Source: Eucalyptus grandis (taxonomy: Eukaryota > Streptophyta > Magnoliopsida > Myrtales > Myrtaceae). Taken from it: 64,000 nt of DNA. The notes under the pieces are model-generated. The model was not told the origin of the DNA, made no database searches, and saw nothing but the letters and a program-made list of their open reading frames with translations. The stretch is from assembly GCF_016545825.1 (NCBI RefSeq), contig NC_052613.1, forward strand, positions 56,432,833 through 56,496,832, in the 5' to 3' direction. Shown one piece after another: positions 1 to 12,516 of the stretch (position 1 is its first letter; the number at the start of each line of letters is the position of its first letter). A program made the translations under genes and the position numbers.

Positions 1-780
1 CAAGGCCTGTGCACTTTGCTCAATGGTTGCACCAACTAAATGTAAAAGGGTAGACCTGTATGTCAAAATTTAAGCTTTAACACGATCTTCTATTCTGCTT
101 TGTTTAGCTCTGTTGAGAAGGCCATGAACTTAAGGAAGGAAATGTTTTTAAAATGAAGATTAAGCGATAGGAAGTGATTCAGGTACATAACCATGGGTTC
201 CAACGTATGGCCCGAGACAAAATTAGAAAAGAAGGAAATATAGAACATTCTCATTCTGCCTTCGCACATCTCTATCCATTATGTGATTTATGGGGAAAAA
301 AAGTTTGTACTATTCTTCGAGGACCTTCTAATCACTTACCAGAAAATTCATCTTGTTTATGCATGTAAGTGTTATTGTCATTTCAAATAGGTTATGCTAA
401 GTCAAAGAGGAATAAGTTTTTAAAGTACTTCGCCAAATACGGGTTCTAGATTTCTATATTTCCTCAGCTATTGGCTATGCCATTATCTCACAAGGGTTGA
501 TAATCTATCACTTCTTTTTCCCATAATTGGTTCGAAATTAATGTCCTTTAATATACAATGGATCTTCATAGCATGCAAAATATTCGATTTACTGAATTAA
601 GGAGGAGGATAATAATCTGGATTTATTAAGTCAAAAATTTTAGAAGTGTTTTCTGTTCAGTCTTGAAGTAGTTGATATATGTTTCTAGCTCAAAGTAATT
701 AGAAGACAAATAGTGACTACTGGTCCTTCCCGATCAGCCGATGGTGAAAGAAGTAATAATTCCCTTGTCCCTTCCTTTCT
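1..780. other. AT-rich sequence with no recognised gene
   Basis: I see no convincing coding region or repeat family here; the only open frames are under 70 codons and look random. The sequence does not resemble the family-A LTR found immediately after the N gap, so the gap probably hides a junction between the LTR and this flank. It could be intergenic DNA or a decayed element. Confidence 0.4.
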
Positions 781-880
781 NNNNNNNNNNNNNNNNNNNN
801 NNNNNNNNNNNNNNNNNNNNNNNNNNNNNNNNNNNNNNNNNNNNNNNNNNNNNNNNNNNNNNNNNNNNNNNNNNNNNNNN
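781..880. other. assembly gap (100 N)
   Basis: Exactly 100 consecutive N bases, the conventional placeholder for a gap of unknown size. The sequence to its right is the middle of a minus-strand family-A LTR whose outer end is missing, so real sequence is lost here. Confidence 0.99.
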
Positions 881-3876
881 ACCAATGTTTGCATCCCACA
901 ATTTATCACTCGCACCCAACCTGGTGTCATGAGGAACCTCCGGGCATGCATCATAATACAACCCCTCACCCTCCAGGCATGCATCATAATACAATCCCTC
1001 ACCCTCCAGGCATGTATCATAATACAACCAGGCATCCAAAGGGCATCAACTCATTCGAATCTCTGGGCATCTCGCACCCCACCTGGCATCACGAGGAATC
1101 TTCGGGGCTCGCCATGAAAATGGTTACCCCTACCCTCCGGGCATGTATCATAATACAACTGGGCATCCCGACACTCCTGGGGAAAACCTCTAGGCATGTA
1201 TTCATAATACAACCAGGCATCCAAAGGTCATCGACTGATTCAAACCTTTGGGCATCCCGACTCCCGGGGCATCGTCGGCTCACACCTCCGACGGTATCAT
1301 CATTATCTCAATTTATATTCACACATGTATCTCAATTTCAACATGGCATTTGATGTATCAATATCAAGAGTCTCAACCAGCTTTTGATGTCATATAACAT
1401 GCCACATGTCACCACATATGCAGTATAATCAACCACTCAAGACATCATATCACATGGAGCAATTTCATTTATTTTTGAAAATATAACAAAATTTCGGATA
1501 AAAACAGATTGCGCTCCTTTGGTCATAATTCTTGAAAAATTAGTAAACAGCATTATTAAACTCTAAAAATTTAACATGTTATAGACAAGATCTGGAAGAA
1601 AATATTTCGTGAAGAACACCAAATCAAAAGAGCATCACACAAATCATTACAATTCACGCACCCCAGTCCTTAAAATTTCGGAATATTGCCATACACAGTT
1701 TTGTTCACAAATTCGGTAAAAATCCTAAATAAACTCCAAAAATTCTGAAATTTTTATATGTTATAGACAAGTTCCAGAGGTAAATATTTCATGATAACAC
1801 AATATCAAACAAGGCTTCAAAGAATACGTACAGGTCCATACATCACCGAAAAAGGATTTTTTTAACATCACCCACGCACAGTTTCGAAAACAATTTTGAT
1901 TAAACCCTTAAATGAACTCAGAAAATTATGAAATTTGGAAATGTTGTATTTAAGACCTAGAGGTACAAGTTTTATGAAGAAATAAAGGTCCAATTATTTC
2001 TGGATTAAAAGCTATAATCGATTTACTTTTCCAATTCTCGGTACCATTTTCCAGATCCACCCGTGTAGAAGAAAAATCGTTTCCTTGGTAATTACTGGTC
2101 CATTTATTCTGGAATTTCAGTATATTGTTCCTCAAAATGTCATCTACAATTTTTATCAAGGGCACAAAATCAAATTCGTACTGGAACATTTTATAAAATT
2201 CACAGAATCGTAAGAGGTCAAAGAGCAGTTTTCCAGATCTAGTATTTTCGAAGAAAAAAGGTTTCACCACTCAATAATTGTCCATTTCGTCTCAAATTTT
2301 AGTATGTTAACCATAAAGAAGTTCTCTACAACTTTAATTAAGAAGTTGAAGTGAAATTCCAAGTAGAAATTCACATGCAGCTCGCGAAATCATCAAAGGA
2401 CAAACTGTTTCTCCAGAAAACAGAAGGCTAGACTTAGAACACAGCTTCTTCATCTCCAAAAATACTCACCTCTACCCCATTCGAATTCCACCATGCATCA
2501 CACATCATCACAGCAAGTAAACCACAACAAACAAAGTGTAGATTAACGGACTCTACTTGCCTCTAATCCAAGTAAAAACACAGCAAGCACACGGTGGGGC
2601 AAAGCGGCTCAATGGCGGCAAAGACGGGATGGCGGCAGCTCGTACGAGCACGGACGGAGGGCGGTCTCCTTTCCCTCTTCCTTCACTGCCCTCTCTCGCA
2701 GATCACTTGCTCGAACTCTCTCTAGCTCACTGGTTATTTCGCTCGATTCCTCTCTCTCCTCTCCCTCAATCACACGAGCACTTTGCTCTTTCAATTCTTC
2801 AATTAATCTAATTACTGCATGCAGGATTTTAGGTGGCTGAAGCTGCAATGGACAGGTGGAGGAGGCGAGGACAGGTGGGTGGGAACGTGACTTGCATGCA
2901 TGCTGGGCTCTCTCCGCTGGCCACCGAAGAGGGAGAGAGAAACATGGCTTGCATTCGGTCTTCTCTCGCCAGCTCGGTCTCTTTCTTATTCGGTTTCGTG
3001 AGTCAACACAAGGGAAAAGTCCAGCGTTGCACGAGTGAAGGGCAGCTGTCGAAGACGTGGCTGCTCTCGGCATCACTCGGCTGCCACTTGAAGTTCCATG
3101 CAGTGGAACGTGTCCCTTCGTGCGCCCATGTCCTTCATTGCTGTCCAAGAGAAAGGAATAAACGTGGCATCACTTGAGGGGCTCAAAGTGTCCTATTATT
3201 GCATGATTTTGACGTAGCTGCACGGTTGACTTCTTCATGCAAGTGGTGCGGTCAGCAAAGGAGAACGGCGCGGACGTGGTTTTTAAGAAGTCAAGGTCTT
3301 CAAGTCTTCATAAAGGAAAATAGAGAGACACGGCTGCATGGCCTTGTACGTGCAGGGGAAAATGGCAATTTATTAAGGCTACTAGCAAGTCAATTATCCT
3401 CCTTTATTGACTCCCAGTGGACGTGGCTTCAATCGCCGCATGGAGGAGGGAATTTTACGTGGCTACATGGCCGAAAAATGTGGCCATTTGTGAGGCCGTT
3501 CGTATGGCTGTCTAAGGGGAAAAATCGTGCATGAAGTTGTGAACGTGGACCTTCGGTTGCTTCATTCTTGCATGGAGAAAATGTTGCGGATGTACGTATG
3601 GCCGTTGCATGCTACAGGCCTTCAGCTCAGCTGATTTGCGAGGCCGCTCGGGACTAATATCGGACGTGTGCTTGGCCGTGCATGAGAAATTTCTCTCCGA
3701 AAGTTGATGTTTCGGAACGACGGGTGGTGATGAAACGATGGCCTAATGCTATACCGACAATGACGAAGACGAAATAGTGTCCGTAAATGGTGCCAATGAC
3801 GCAATTTGTCGACACTCCCATCAACCCTTGATGAGCCGTTACTTATTCGAGGTCTAACGAAAACCCGGATGCCACA
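881..3876 (-). mobile_element. partial family-A-like long LTR (variant subfamily)
   Basis: On the minus strand this begins TGTGGCATCC at 3876, the family-A LTR terminus. Towards lower coordinates it passes through the pyrimidine-rich and GC-rich promoter-like stretch (about 2600-2800), AT-rich units built around 'atgaaattt...atgt', and the degenerate 'gggcatcc' repeat block (about 900-1290) seen in every other family-A LTR. The first kilobase of the LTR (2830-3870) differs strongly from the other copies, so it is a separate subfamily. It interrupts the gag of the neighbouring family-B element: reading frame resumes directly at 3877. The expected 5-bp duplication ACGGT (3877-3881) cannot be checked because the other end lies in or before the gap. 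No copy of the LTR-borne ORF is visible, since that part is missing. Confidence 0.75.
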
Positions 3877-5056
3877 ACGGTGGCAGCGGCGGTAACTGCT
3901 ATGGTCTCCTTGGCTTTCTGGGATAGTCTCTGGCCAAGTGACCCCGTTGGCCACACTCAAAGCAAGCATCCATCCTTAAATGGCATGGGGCTGATCCATG
4001 TCGCCTTCCACAAAAGCGACACACGCCATTCTGACTCGGCGCTGACTTGCTAACTCCACCATTCCTATTGGGCAGAACATGAAACCTTCCTTCGATCATG
4101 GGCTTCTTCCCAAACCGGTTTATATCTCTATTCGAACTAAACCTTGAACCAGACGCAACAGTCTATTCACCTAGGTCTCTCTCTATTAGTTGGGCCCGAC
4201 CATAAATCTTGTTATAATCTTTCAGGTCTAATGGCACCAGTGGACTCCTCAGCTCTAGTCGAAGGCCGTTCCTGAACCTTCGAGCTTTATCTTCAGGGTC
4301 TTCTACCAATCTTGGAGTGTACTAAGACAGCTCTGCAAACTTAGCCTCATACTCGTCCACAGTCATCATCCCTTGACGGAGGCGTTGGAATTCCTCAATC
4401 TTTCGCTCTTGGGCACTACCAGAATAGTATTTGTCATTAAAGGCTTTGAGGAAGGCGTTCCACACTAGAACTACGCCTTATGGGAAAACTATGCCTCTAG
4501 TGGCTCTCCACCACGTATTAGCGTTATCCTGCAGCTAGTATATCGCCAGGACAACCTTCTCCTCTTCAGTGCACATTAGAAGTGCAAAGGCTTTCTCCAG
4601 ATCTTGGATCTAGAGCGACGCAGCTTCTGGATCTCCTGCGCCATTGAACCTCAGTGGGTTCAGCTTCAAGAACTGCTCCATGAGCTTATGAATAGGCCTC
4701 TCTCTCTATATAACCACGTTCCTAGGTGGAACTTCAGCAGGTATGGCAGCGGCAGCGGCCTTAGCAGTGGAGGCAATGGCAGCAGTAGCAGCAATTGTAG
4801 TGACGGTGGCTTGATTTTAGGTCTACTACCCCATCATTGCTCCCATAGGTTCAAGCGCCTGGATGATCCCTTCAATCCTGGGATCGCTAGGGCCTGCTAC
4901 CCCAGCACCAACTGGAGGTGGTGCTACTCCACTAGCGCTGACCTCAGCCTGTACTCTACCATGGCCACCTCGGGTACTAACCCTGGTCGGCGTACTACCC
5001 CGAGTCACTGGACCCATGGTCCTCTTTCTAATAGTCCTCTGCTCCTGATCACTCAT
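3877..5056 (-). pseudogene. gag remnant of family-B Ty3/gypsy element (degenerate)
   Basis: Minus-strand gag of a gypsy chromovirus, broken by several frameshifts and stops. It opens at 5056 with the same MSDQE start as the gag at 61633. A capsid-like middle follows, recognisable by a PLVPLDL block near 4230 that matches the second family-B gag. The nucleocapsid zinc knuckles near 3900-4030 include CRFCGRRHGSAPC and CFECGQRGHLARDY, where the last Cys of the CCHC motif has become Tyr. The proline-rich tail QLPPLPP ends exactly where the family-A-like LTR is inserted. Protease, reverse transcriptase and integrase are not in the window. It once packaged element RNA in virus-like particles; it is now non-functional. 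Confidence 0.85.
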
Positions 5057-5233
5057 CTACAGGATCTTTATAGAAACCTATTTGCTAATTCTAATACCAT
5101 ATTAGAATTTGAGTGATCCACACCAAACAATTTACCACAAAGCTAACAATCATATGCATCAGCATGAAATAGAGGTCATTCCTACTAACTATCCCAAGAA
5201 CCTATCGCACCTTATCACTCAAACTATTGACCA

Positions 5234-5245
5234 GCTCTGATACCA
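5234..5245 (-). other. primer binding site (initiator Met tRNA)
   Basis: The minus strand reads TGGTATCAGAGC, the usual plant retrotransposon site complementary to the 3' end of initiator methionine tRNA. It lies 13 bases inside the LTR boundary at 5259 and upstream of the gag remnant, which identifies 5259-21338 as the 5' LTR of a minus-strand element. Confidence 0.9.
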
Positions 5246-6132
5246 CTTCGAGCGGGGATGTCACGCGCTGATCCTCGAGTGCGTGCCCATCCCTCGGTGG
5301 TCAATAAATATGCGACGTCCTAGGACGCGTCGTCGACCCATTCATTTTAATATGCATGCGGAAGCAAAACAATACCCTTGACAACATACAGCTTGGGATA
5401 GGAAAGCAGGAAACAATTCATAACCAAAATAAGCCTTTTATAAACACACAGGTTTATATACAATACAAGGCTGTCTACAAAAGACCAGCTCGACAAAAAG
5501 GGAATTGTCCTATGACCAGCTAGTCAAACACATTCGCCGATCCTTCAGTCTCCACCTCCACAGACTCTGGAGCTTCGGGTCCTCCACAACTACCATCTAA
5601 GGACCTGAAAATGTTGAGCCCACGACGGGGTGAGACAATGTCTCAACAAGTTCACCCTCTAAACTCTGACTAGAAAGGAAATACGCCTAGAGGCCTAACC
5701 ACACAAGTCAGAAGACTTATCTCACCTCAGTTCCTTTGTGGCATCCTGAAACACCTTAGGTCGCCACAGGTACCTATCGCTTCACTAGTTACATCTCTTA
5801 GTAGAAGCATCGTAGTTCATAGGCATTTTTTTTTAAACGGTCCCAGCACAACTCATTAGCGGAAGCATAATTGAGTCTCACCATCTCTCCCTCCAATAAT
5901 CATAATGCAATGCACACCACTAAGCACCATAAGAAAAGATAAAGCCAAGACACTTTTATTTATATATTTTCATGATGGATTTTCTCGGGTCGGTACAACC
6001 AAAAAGAAGGCCAAGACTTTTAACTACACTTGGCCACATCGCAAAAGGATATCTCGATCCCTATAACGATCACGCGTCATCCTCCATCAATCAGTGTCGG
6101 CTATTCTCAAAAAAACGTCAGCTCTCTACTCC

Positions 6133-6390
6133 TCATGCGGCCATCACACCCATCCTGGCGGGCGGTGGTGGCGGCAACATCCCCCTAAACACTCCATCTC
6201 GGCGAACGTGAACCAACAAAAACTCCTGAATGACTAGGCCCCCAGCCAGGCCCACATCGTACATGACCAGCACTCGAACTCGCACAAACGTTAGACCAGG
6301 AACGGCAATGCAATCAATCTCCGAACACTCTACCTCCACGTCAGATGGGAGGCCATAGAAGGTGCCCCGCGTGACAGTAGGGAGCGGCAT
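6133..6390 (-). pseudogene. LTR-borne conserved ORF, family A, frameshifted copy
   Basis: Starts with MPLPTVTRG and keeps the family core (GLPSDVEVEC, VMYDVGLAGG, VHVRRDG, RGMLPPPPP), but a frameshift near 6165 replaces the usual DxPGWV ending. Function unknown; no domain recognised. It lies about 120 bases downstream of a splice-donor-like GTAAGT in the LTR, as in the other copies. Intact 84-codon relatives lie at 16158-16409 and 55587-55838. Confidence 0.75.
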
Positions 6391-6584
6391 CTTTCTAATC
6401 TGAAATGTTGGTCCCCGAAGGGGTGAGTATAGCCACTCAGCAGGTAAAAGATCCAATAAACCACTAAATGCATCATATAATACAATCATAACAATCATAG
6501 CATAGTACATGTCATTCATACATCCAAGCATAACTTACCTTGCAGTCATGCATATGCCATCAAACCATATGTACATACATCCTC

Positions 6585-6830
6585 ATGTACTCATCACCAT
6601 CATGTCATGCATCTACCATGCCATAGGTGCACATACAACCATGCACTCATCATCATCATCATGTCACACATATACCATCGTGCCATAGGTGCACATACAA
6701 CCATGCACTCATCATCATCATATCATCCACCTACCATCATGCCATAGGTGCACATACAACCATGCACTAATCATCATCATATCATACAGCCATGCATATG
6801 TCATCATATCATATGTGCATAATTCAATTT
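6585..6830 (-). repeat. CAT-rich minisatellite inside family-A LTR
   Basis: About four imperfect tandem copies of a roughly 55-bp unit containing 'gccataggtgcacatacaac' and runs of 'catcat'. Every family-A LTR has a minisatellite here, but the unit differs between copies. Confidence 0.8.
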
Positions 6831-7663
6831 CTACTTTTATCTTTCAATTTGATCACCACATCTTTTTTCCCGGGACCAGTGTGGCATCCCAAAATTCAAG
6901 ACAAGCTCTAAGGTGTATTAAAGCTCGTAATTAGGTAATGAAATTACCTATGGTTTATGCTTTAGCCATTAGTCTCCTTTTAAGACTAAGTGATATGTGC
7001 TTGTGTTTATGAGATTTTAAATTAGATAAATCAATGATAATAATCTATGCTTGGCTATGCACTTTATAGATTAAATTCCTATAAATAAAATGTTACAAGA
7101 TTTTTGGCCATGTGAAATTTAGTAATTAAATTCTAAAAGGAAGAATAAGAAAGGGGAAAATTTGATTTTTATTTAGGTTTGGGCCTTAGGCCCAAAGGTG
7201 GATTTTAATGGGCCAAGTTGGCCGGCCCATTAGGGCCCATGTGACACCCCGAACCACCTAGGGTCGCCACAGGCACTTGGCGTTACACCTAATTACATCT
7301 CTTAGCTGAAGCGTCATAAATCATAGACAGAAATTTTTTTTTTGAAAGCGGTCCCAGTGCGACTCATTAGCGGAAGCAAAATAAAACATCATCATCTCTC
7401 CCCCTACCAACCATTATACAAATACACACCACTAATCACCATGATTAATAGACAAGCCACGACACTTTATTTACATATATTTTCAAGATGGGATTTCTTT
7501 GGGTCGATACATCAAAAGGAAAAGCCAGGACTCAGCCACGCCCGGCCTAAAACCCCAAAAAGAACCCTCGACCCGCTACAACACACGTGCAACAATCCCC
7601 ATCATCAGTGTCGGCTAAACTATCCCCAAAAAGATCCAGCTCCTTCTCGTCACGCACAGGCCC

Positions 7664-7915
7664 TCACACCCAACCCGGTGCATCTGGCGGTGGCGGCGGC
7701 AACATCCCTTGCATCACTCCATCGCGACGAATGTGGACGGAGATGAACTCCTAGACAATCGGGCCCCCAGCCAGGCCTACACCGTACATGAATAAACAGT
7801 GCACTCGAATATGCGTCAATCCAGGAACAGAAGGACAGCCAAACTCCTCGCACTCGACCTCAACATCGGATGGGAGACCGTAAAACACACCCCGCGTGAC
7901 GGCAGGGAGCGGCAT
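7664..7915 (-). pseudogene. LTR-borne conserved ORF, family A, single internal stop
   Basis: Exactly 84 codons from MPLPAVTRG to PDAPGWV and stop, the same length as the copies at 16158 and 55587. One codon is damaged: the conserved Gln after GGPIV is TAG (7751-7753), a C-to-T change of CAG. Otherwise the frame is open and the core GLPSDVEVECEEFGC is intact. No known domain is recognised; function unknown. Confidence 0.8.
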
Positions 7916-8104
7916 GCTGCTAATCTGAAATGTTGGTCCCCAAAAGGGGTGAGTACAACCACTCAACAGGTAAAGGAATCCAATAACCACTCAATGCATC
8001 ATACAAATCATACATGCATTCCAAGCATCACTTACCTTGAAGCCATGCATAGACTATCATGCATTGTCATCACAATCATAACACATACATGCATTCCATC
8101 ATGT

Positions 8105-8405
8105 CATACTCGTATCATCGTCATCATGACATCATCATATCATATCATGTATCATCATCATTATCATGCCATAGGTGATCATCATCATATCACATCATAC
8201 ATCATCATCATCATCATATCATGCATATCATCATGCCATAGGTGATCATCATCATCATGTCATATCATATCATGCATATCATCATGCCATAGGTGATCAT
8301 CATCATCATGTCATATCATATCATATGTGCACATCATCATCATATCATGCATATCATCATGCCATAGGTGATCATCACCATCATCATGTCATATCATATC
8401 ATGCA
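8105..8405 (-). repeat. CAT-rich minisatellite inside family-A LTR
   Basis: Tandem imperfect copies of a unit of about 51 bp containing 'catgccataggtgatcatc' and 'catatcatatcatgcatatc'. It corresponds in position to the repeats at 6585-6830, 15435-15630 and 55141-55440, with a different unit. Confidence 0.85.
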
Positions 8406-8514
8406 TGGTTCAATTTTCCACTTTTTAACTTTCCATTCGATCACCACATCACCCTTCCTCGGATCACCAATTTCATCTCATATTATACACTCGTGCCTCA
8501 TCCTGGCATCGCGA

Positions 8515-8790
8515 GAAAAACCTCCGGCATTCAGCCATTCCAGGCCACCGGGCATCCAGCCCCCCCACATTCCGGGCATCTCGCATCCCAACTGGCATCA
8601 CGAGGCATCCCCTCGAGCAAAGACCTCCGAGGCTTCCGGCATTTACACTCCCTGGCCGAGCATCCCACACCCCTACTGGCATCGCGAGGCATCCCCCTGG
8701 GCACAGACCTCCAGGGCTTCCGGCACCCCCAACTTTCCGGGCATCCTGAAACTCCCAGGGCCATCCGGCAATGTATCTCTATACATTCCG
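8515..8790 (-). repeat. degenerate GC-rich repeat block of family-A LTR
   Basis: Repeats of roughly 60 bp built from 'ggcatcacgaggcat', 'cagacctcc' and 'ttccggcat'. Related blocks occur at 900-1290, 15100-15330, 16860-17100 and 54780-55080, always next to the CAT minisatellite. No sign of protein coding; frames differ between copies. Confidence 0.7.
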
Positions 8791-10549
8791 GGCATTATCA
8801 TCCGCCACAACATTCTCCTCATTTAACATTATTCATGTTCACCGATTTCGGTCTCAATTTAGCATGGCATATGATGTAATGGCAATCAAAACCATATTCA
8901 GCATGGAATTTATACATGCATCTCAATTCATTGTCATGCATACATCAAGACCTCATCGTACATGCTACATGGTACAATAAAATTTATGGAATTTATGCCA
9001 ATTAAAGTAATCCATTTATCACACCCTTTTTACATTTATTTAAATTTCCAGCTTGTGCCATTTTCAAAAATACTAAATTTAATATCTATATAATTCTAAA
9101 AAATTATAAAAATTAAGGCAAGTGATAATCAAGACAATAGGATAATGAATTCCACACAAATCCACAATTCACACAAAACAGCATGAAATTTTCGGATGAA
9201 ATCAGAATGCACAGTTTCCAAAATAATTTGATTAAAATATCCATACGACCTCAAAAAATTACAAAATTTTACCTAGTTATAGCCAAGAGACTAACGTAGA
9301 TTTTTCATGAAGACTTTCAAGTCATATTCGTTTTAGATTAATTTCTGCAGTCTCACGAAGCTTCTGGATCCAACACAGAAACGTCCAGTGCATGCTTCTC
9401 CGAAATACTGAGTTTTCACCTACCTATTCTTCTTCATTTCCTCTAAAATTTGGATATTTTTTACATCAAGATGTTCTATACAAGTTTCATGAAGAGATCT
9501 AAGTCAAAAATCCAGAGTATAGTCGTCGTTTAGGTCCATGAAGTCTCAGGTGTCCTGTACTACATCTCCAGAATTACCGTCTCCAAGATTCAGTCGATTT
9601 ACTAGGTTATACTTGTTCATTTTGCTTCAAATTTGAGTATGTTGTATTTTAAGATGTCCCCTTCAACTTCCATGAAGGAATCGAAGAGAGATTATTAGCA
9701 CAACTCAACATGCAACCACAAATCCATCAAAAGGTCAGTGAAGTCGTTCCAGATCTGAGGTCTCCGTAGGATGAGATTTTAACCCCTCAAAGCTCCATAA
9801 TTTTCCAAAAAATTTGATTATGTTGCATTTTAAGATGTTAGATACAGCTTTCATGAAGAGATAGAAGTTAAAATCGAACTCTAAACATGCATGCAAGCTC
9901 TCACAAGTTTCTGACTCAAACAGTTTCTGCGAAAACATTCCAGATCTAGCATTTCCGTAGGATGAGTGTTTGACCCCTCAAATCTCTATAATTTTCCACA
10001 AAATTTGAGTATGTTGTATTTTAAGATGTTAGATACAACTTTCATGAAGAGATTGAAGTCAAAATCTGACTCTAAGCATGCATGCAAGCTCTCACAAAGT
10101 TCTGACTCGGACGGTTTTATACGAAAACAGCATGCAACCAAAACACATAGCTTCACTCCCATGCCTCCAAATAATCCTAGATTCCGACCATACATACAAA
10201 ACATTGGTGCAAGAGTAGGAAGTGGATTCCCAACTTGCCTCTAGACCACACGAACGGCGGCACATGGCGGCGAACACGGCACACGGCGGACGAGCGGCGG
10301 CGAACGGCGGCTCCTCCTCTCGGCTTCTCCTCCCTCTCGGCCACTCTCCCTCTCTCTCACGAAATCTCTCTCTCTCTCCCTCTCTTGGCCGAACAAAGCA
10401 ACCGGCCACTCTCTCTCTCTTCTTCCCTTTTATTCCCCCCATTTCCTAATCATTTGCAATGATTAGGTTGCCTCACCAATGGCCAATGCATGCCATCCCT
10501 CTCTAAGCCAATGCATGAAGACCTCTTGCCACTTGTCTTCATAATGGGC

Positions 10550-10690
10550 TTTTGGGCTTGGGCTTTTGGGCTTGGGCCGGCCACTCTTGGGCCTCCTCTT
10601 AGGCCGGTCGACAACCCCCTTTCGTGGGCCTAATTGGGCCGACTAGCTTGGCCCATCAAGGCTTTGGCCTATGGGCCTAAGGCCCATCCT
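10550..10690 (-). promoter_or_regulatory. GGCCCA/TGGGCC (site II-like) cluster in LTR U3
   Basis: Several TGGGCC/GGCCCA motifs lie about 300-430 bp from the LTR start and upstream of a TATA-like AATAAAAGG (about 10430). In plants this hexamer is the core of site II elements bound by TCP factors in proliferating tissue. The same cluster is conserved at 7195-7239 and 53055-53165. The role here is inferred, not shown. Confidence 0.5.
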
Positions 10691-10981
10691 AATAAAATTT
10701 AAAATTTCCTTTTTATAATTTCTTCTATGAATTTTAAATTTTAAATTCCACATGGCCAAATTCTTGTGAAATTTTATTTATAGGAATTTAATTCATAAGG
10801 TGCATGACCAAGCATAGATTATTATCATTAATCTATCTAATTTAGAATCTCATAAACACAAGCACAAATCACCTAATCAAAAAAAAGACTAATGGCTAAA
10901 GCATAGACCATAGGAGGTTTCATTACCTAATTACGAGCTTTAATACACCTTAGAGCTTGTCTTGAATTTTGGGATGCCACA

Positions 10982-10997
10982 ATTCTCCCCTCCTTAG
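10982..10997 (-). other. polypurine tract of family-A element
   Basis: The minus strand reads AAGGAGGGGAGAAT directly before the LTR start TGTGGCATCC. This is the plus-strand priming site expected at the 3' end of the internal domain. Confidence 0.85.
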
Positions 10998-12510
10998 AGA
11001 ATTTCGTCCTCGAAATTAGACACCACTCGTGCCTTCTTGAAACAAATAAGGGTACTTTCCTTCATCTGATCTTCACTTTCCCATGTGGCTTCCTCCATAT
11101 CATGATGTCGCCATAATACCTTAACCAGAGGAATCTTCTTAGTCCTAAGAATTTGCTCCTTTCGATCCAATATCTGCACAGGTTCTTCAATGTACCTTAC
11201 TTTCTCATCCACTTTGATGGCTTCATGATCGAGTATGTGACTAGGATCCGGCTGGTACTTCCTCAACATTGATACATGAAACACATCATGCAAATTTCCC
11301 AACTTAGGAGGTAGCGCTAAACGATAAGCTACATCCCCTATCTTTTCGAGTATTTCTAAAGGTCCAGCAAATCTAGGGCTTAACTTACCCTTCATCCCAA
11401 ATCGAGATATCCCTTTCATTGGAGATACCTTAAGGAATACATGGTCTCCTACACTAAATTCTAAAAGCCTTCTACGCCTATCTGCGTAGCCTTTCTGTTT
11501 ACTCTAAGCTGTTTTAAGTCTTTCTCTGATAATTTCAACAGCCTCAGTGGTAACTTGTACCAGTTCAGGTCCTGTCAATTTCCTCTCACCTACTTCATTC
11601 CAAATGCATGTGAGTCTTACATCTCCTTCCATATAATGCTTCATAGGGAGCCATGCCGATACTTTTTTGAAAACTATTATTATAGGCAAACTCCACCAAA
11701 TGCAATCTTTCATCCCAATTTTCTTTGAAATCAATTACACAAGCCCTTAACATATCCTCTAATATCTGGATTACTCTTTCGATTGACCATCTGCAGGGAT
11801 GAAAAGCAGTACTAAAGCGAAAGCTTAGTCCCTAATGCAATTTGAAGACTTTGCCAAAAATTCGAAGTAAACCTCGAATCCCGATATGAAGTAATGGTCA
11901 CTGGAACACCATGTAAGCGTACCAGTTGACTTACATACATGTCCGCATACTTATCCATTGGGTAGTCCATGCGAATCGCTAAGAAATGAGCCGATTTAGT
12001 CAAACGGTCCACTATTACCCAGATAGAATCATGGCCACTTGATGTCCTTGGCAATCCTTGCACAAAGTCCATCGTTATATGCTCCCATTTCCATTCAAGA
12101 ATGTCTAATGGTCTCAAGAGTCCTGCGGGTTTTCGATGCTCGCTACTTGCCGGCACGTCAAACATTGAGAAACGTACTTAGTTTGTATCTGCCTTCATAC
12201 CATTCCACCAAAATTGCTGACGCAAATTCCTGTACATCTTTGTACTACCTGGGTGGATACTATAATTACTCTTATGTGCCTCCGAAAAAATTTCCTTCCT
12301 TAATTCCTCATTGTCGGGAACATAAAGTCGTCCTTGACATCTTACTATTCCATCATCAGAGACTTGAAATTCCGATCTTTTTCCTAAAAATACAGTATCT
12401 TTCACTTTCAAAATCTCTGGGTCAGATTCTTGCAGGATTTTAATTTTCTGGATAATCTCGGGTTCTATTCTTAATGCACTAAGCATACCAAGAAGGCAGT
12501 CCATTTTCAA
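10994..12510 (-). pseudogene. integrase with chromodomain-like tail, Ty3/gypsy (broken)
   Basis: Integrase inserts the element cDNA into the genome. The minus-strand frames run in order: N-terminal HHCC-like region (12510-12178, with 'HKSNYSIHPGSTKMYRNLR'); catalytic core (12165-11812, with TMDFVQGLP carrying the first Asp and a degenerate ITSYRDSRFTS around the second); a further core/C-terminal part (11734-11504, GERKLTGPELVQ); and the C-terminal domain (11419-10994) with the GPFEIL-type motif GPLEILEKIGDVAYRL and a tail VKVLWRHHDMEEATWE. That tail resembles the chromodomain-like end of Tekay/Del chromoviruses. At least three frame breaks make it non-functional. The lineage call rests on motif memory only. 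Confidence 0.85.
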
Positions 12511-12516
12511 TTTAAA

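Larger units (their letters stand above)
7240..10981 (-). mobile_element. 3' LTR of nested family-A Ty3/gypsy element
   Basis: A complete 3742-bp LTR on the minus strand, from TGTGGCATCC (10981) to GGTGTCACA (7240). It directly follows the polypurine tract and integrase end of the gag-pol remnant at 10994-14850, so it is that element's 3' LTR. Regions in sense order: GGCCCA-rich stretch (10550-10690), a TATA-like AATAAAAGG near 10430, GA/CT-rich and GC-rich leader (10230-10430), repeated AT-rich units (9100-10100), 'gggcatcc' block (8515-8790), CAT minisatellite (8100-8405), predicted intron, and the conserved ORF (7664-7915). Confidence 0.92.

Noticed and set aside
2609..3148. 179-codon minus-strand frame in the GC-rich part of the first LTR
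   Set aside because: It lies in the pyrimidine-rich promoter/leader part of a family-A-like LTR; no family resemblance and not conserved in the other LTR copies.
8175..8879. Long His/Ser-rich open frames over the CAT repeats (also 15699-16016)
   Set aside because: They are translations of CAT/ATG minisatellites inside LTRs and change frame between copies; no coding evidence.
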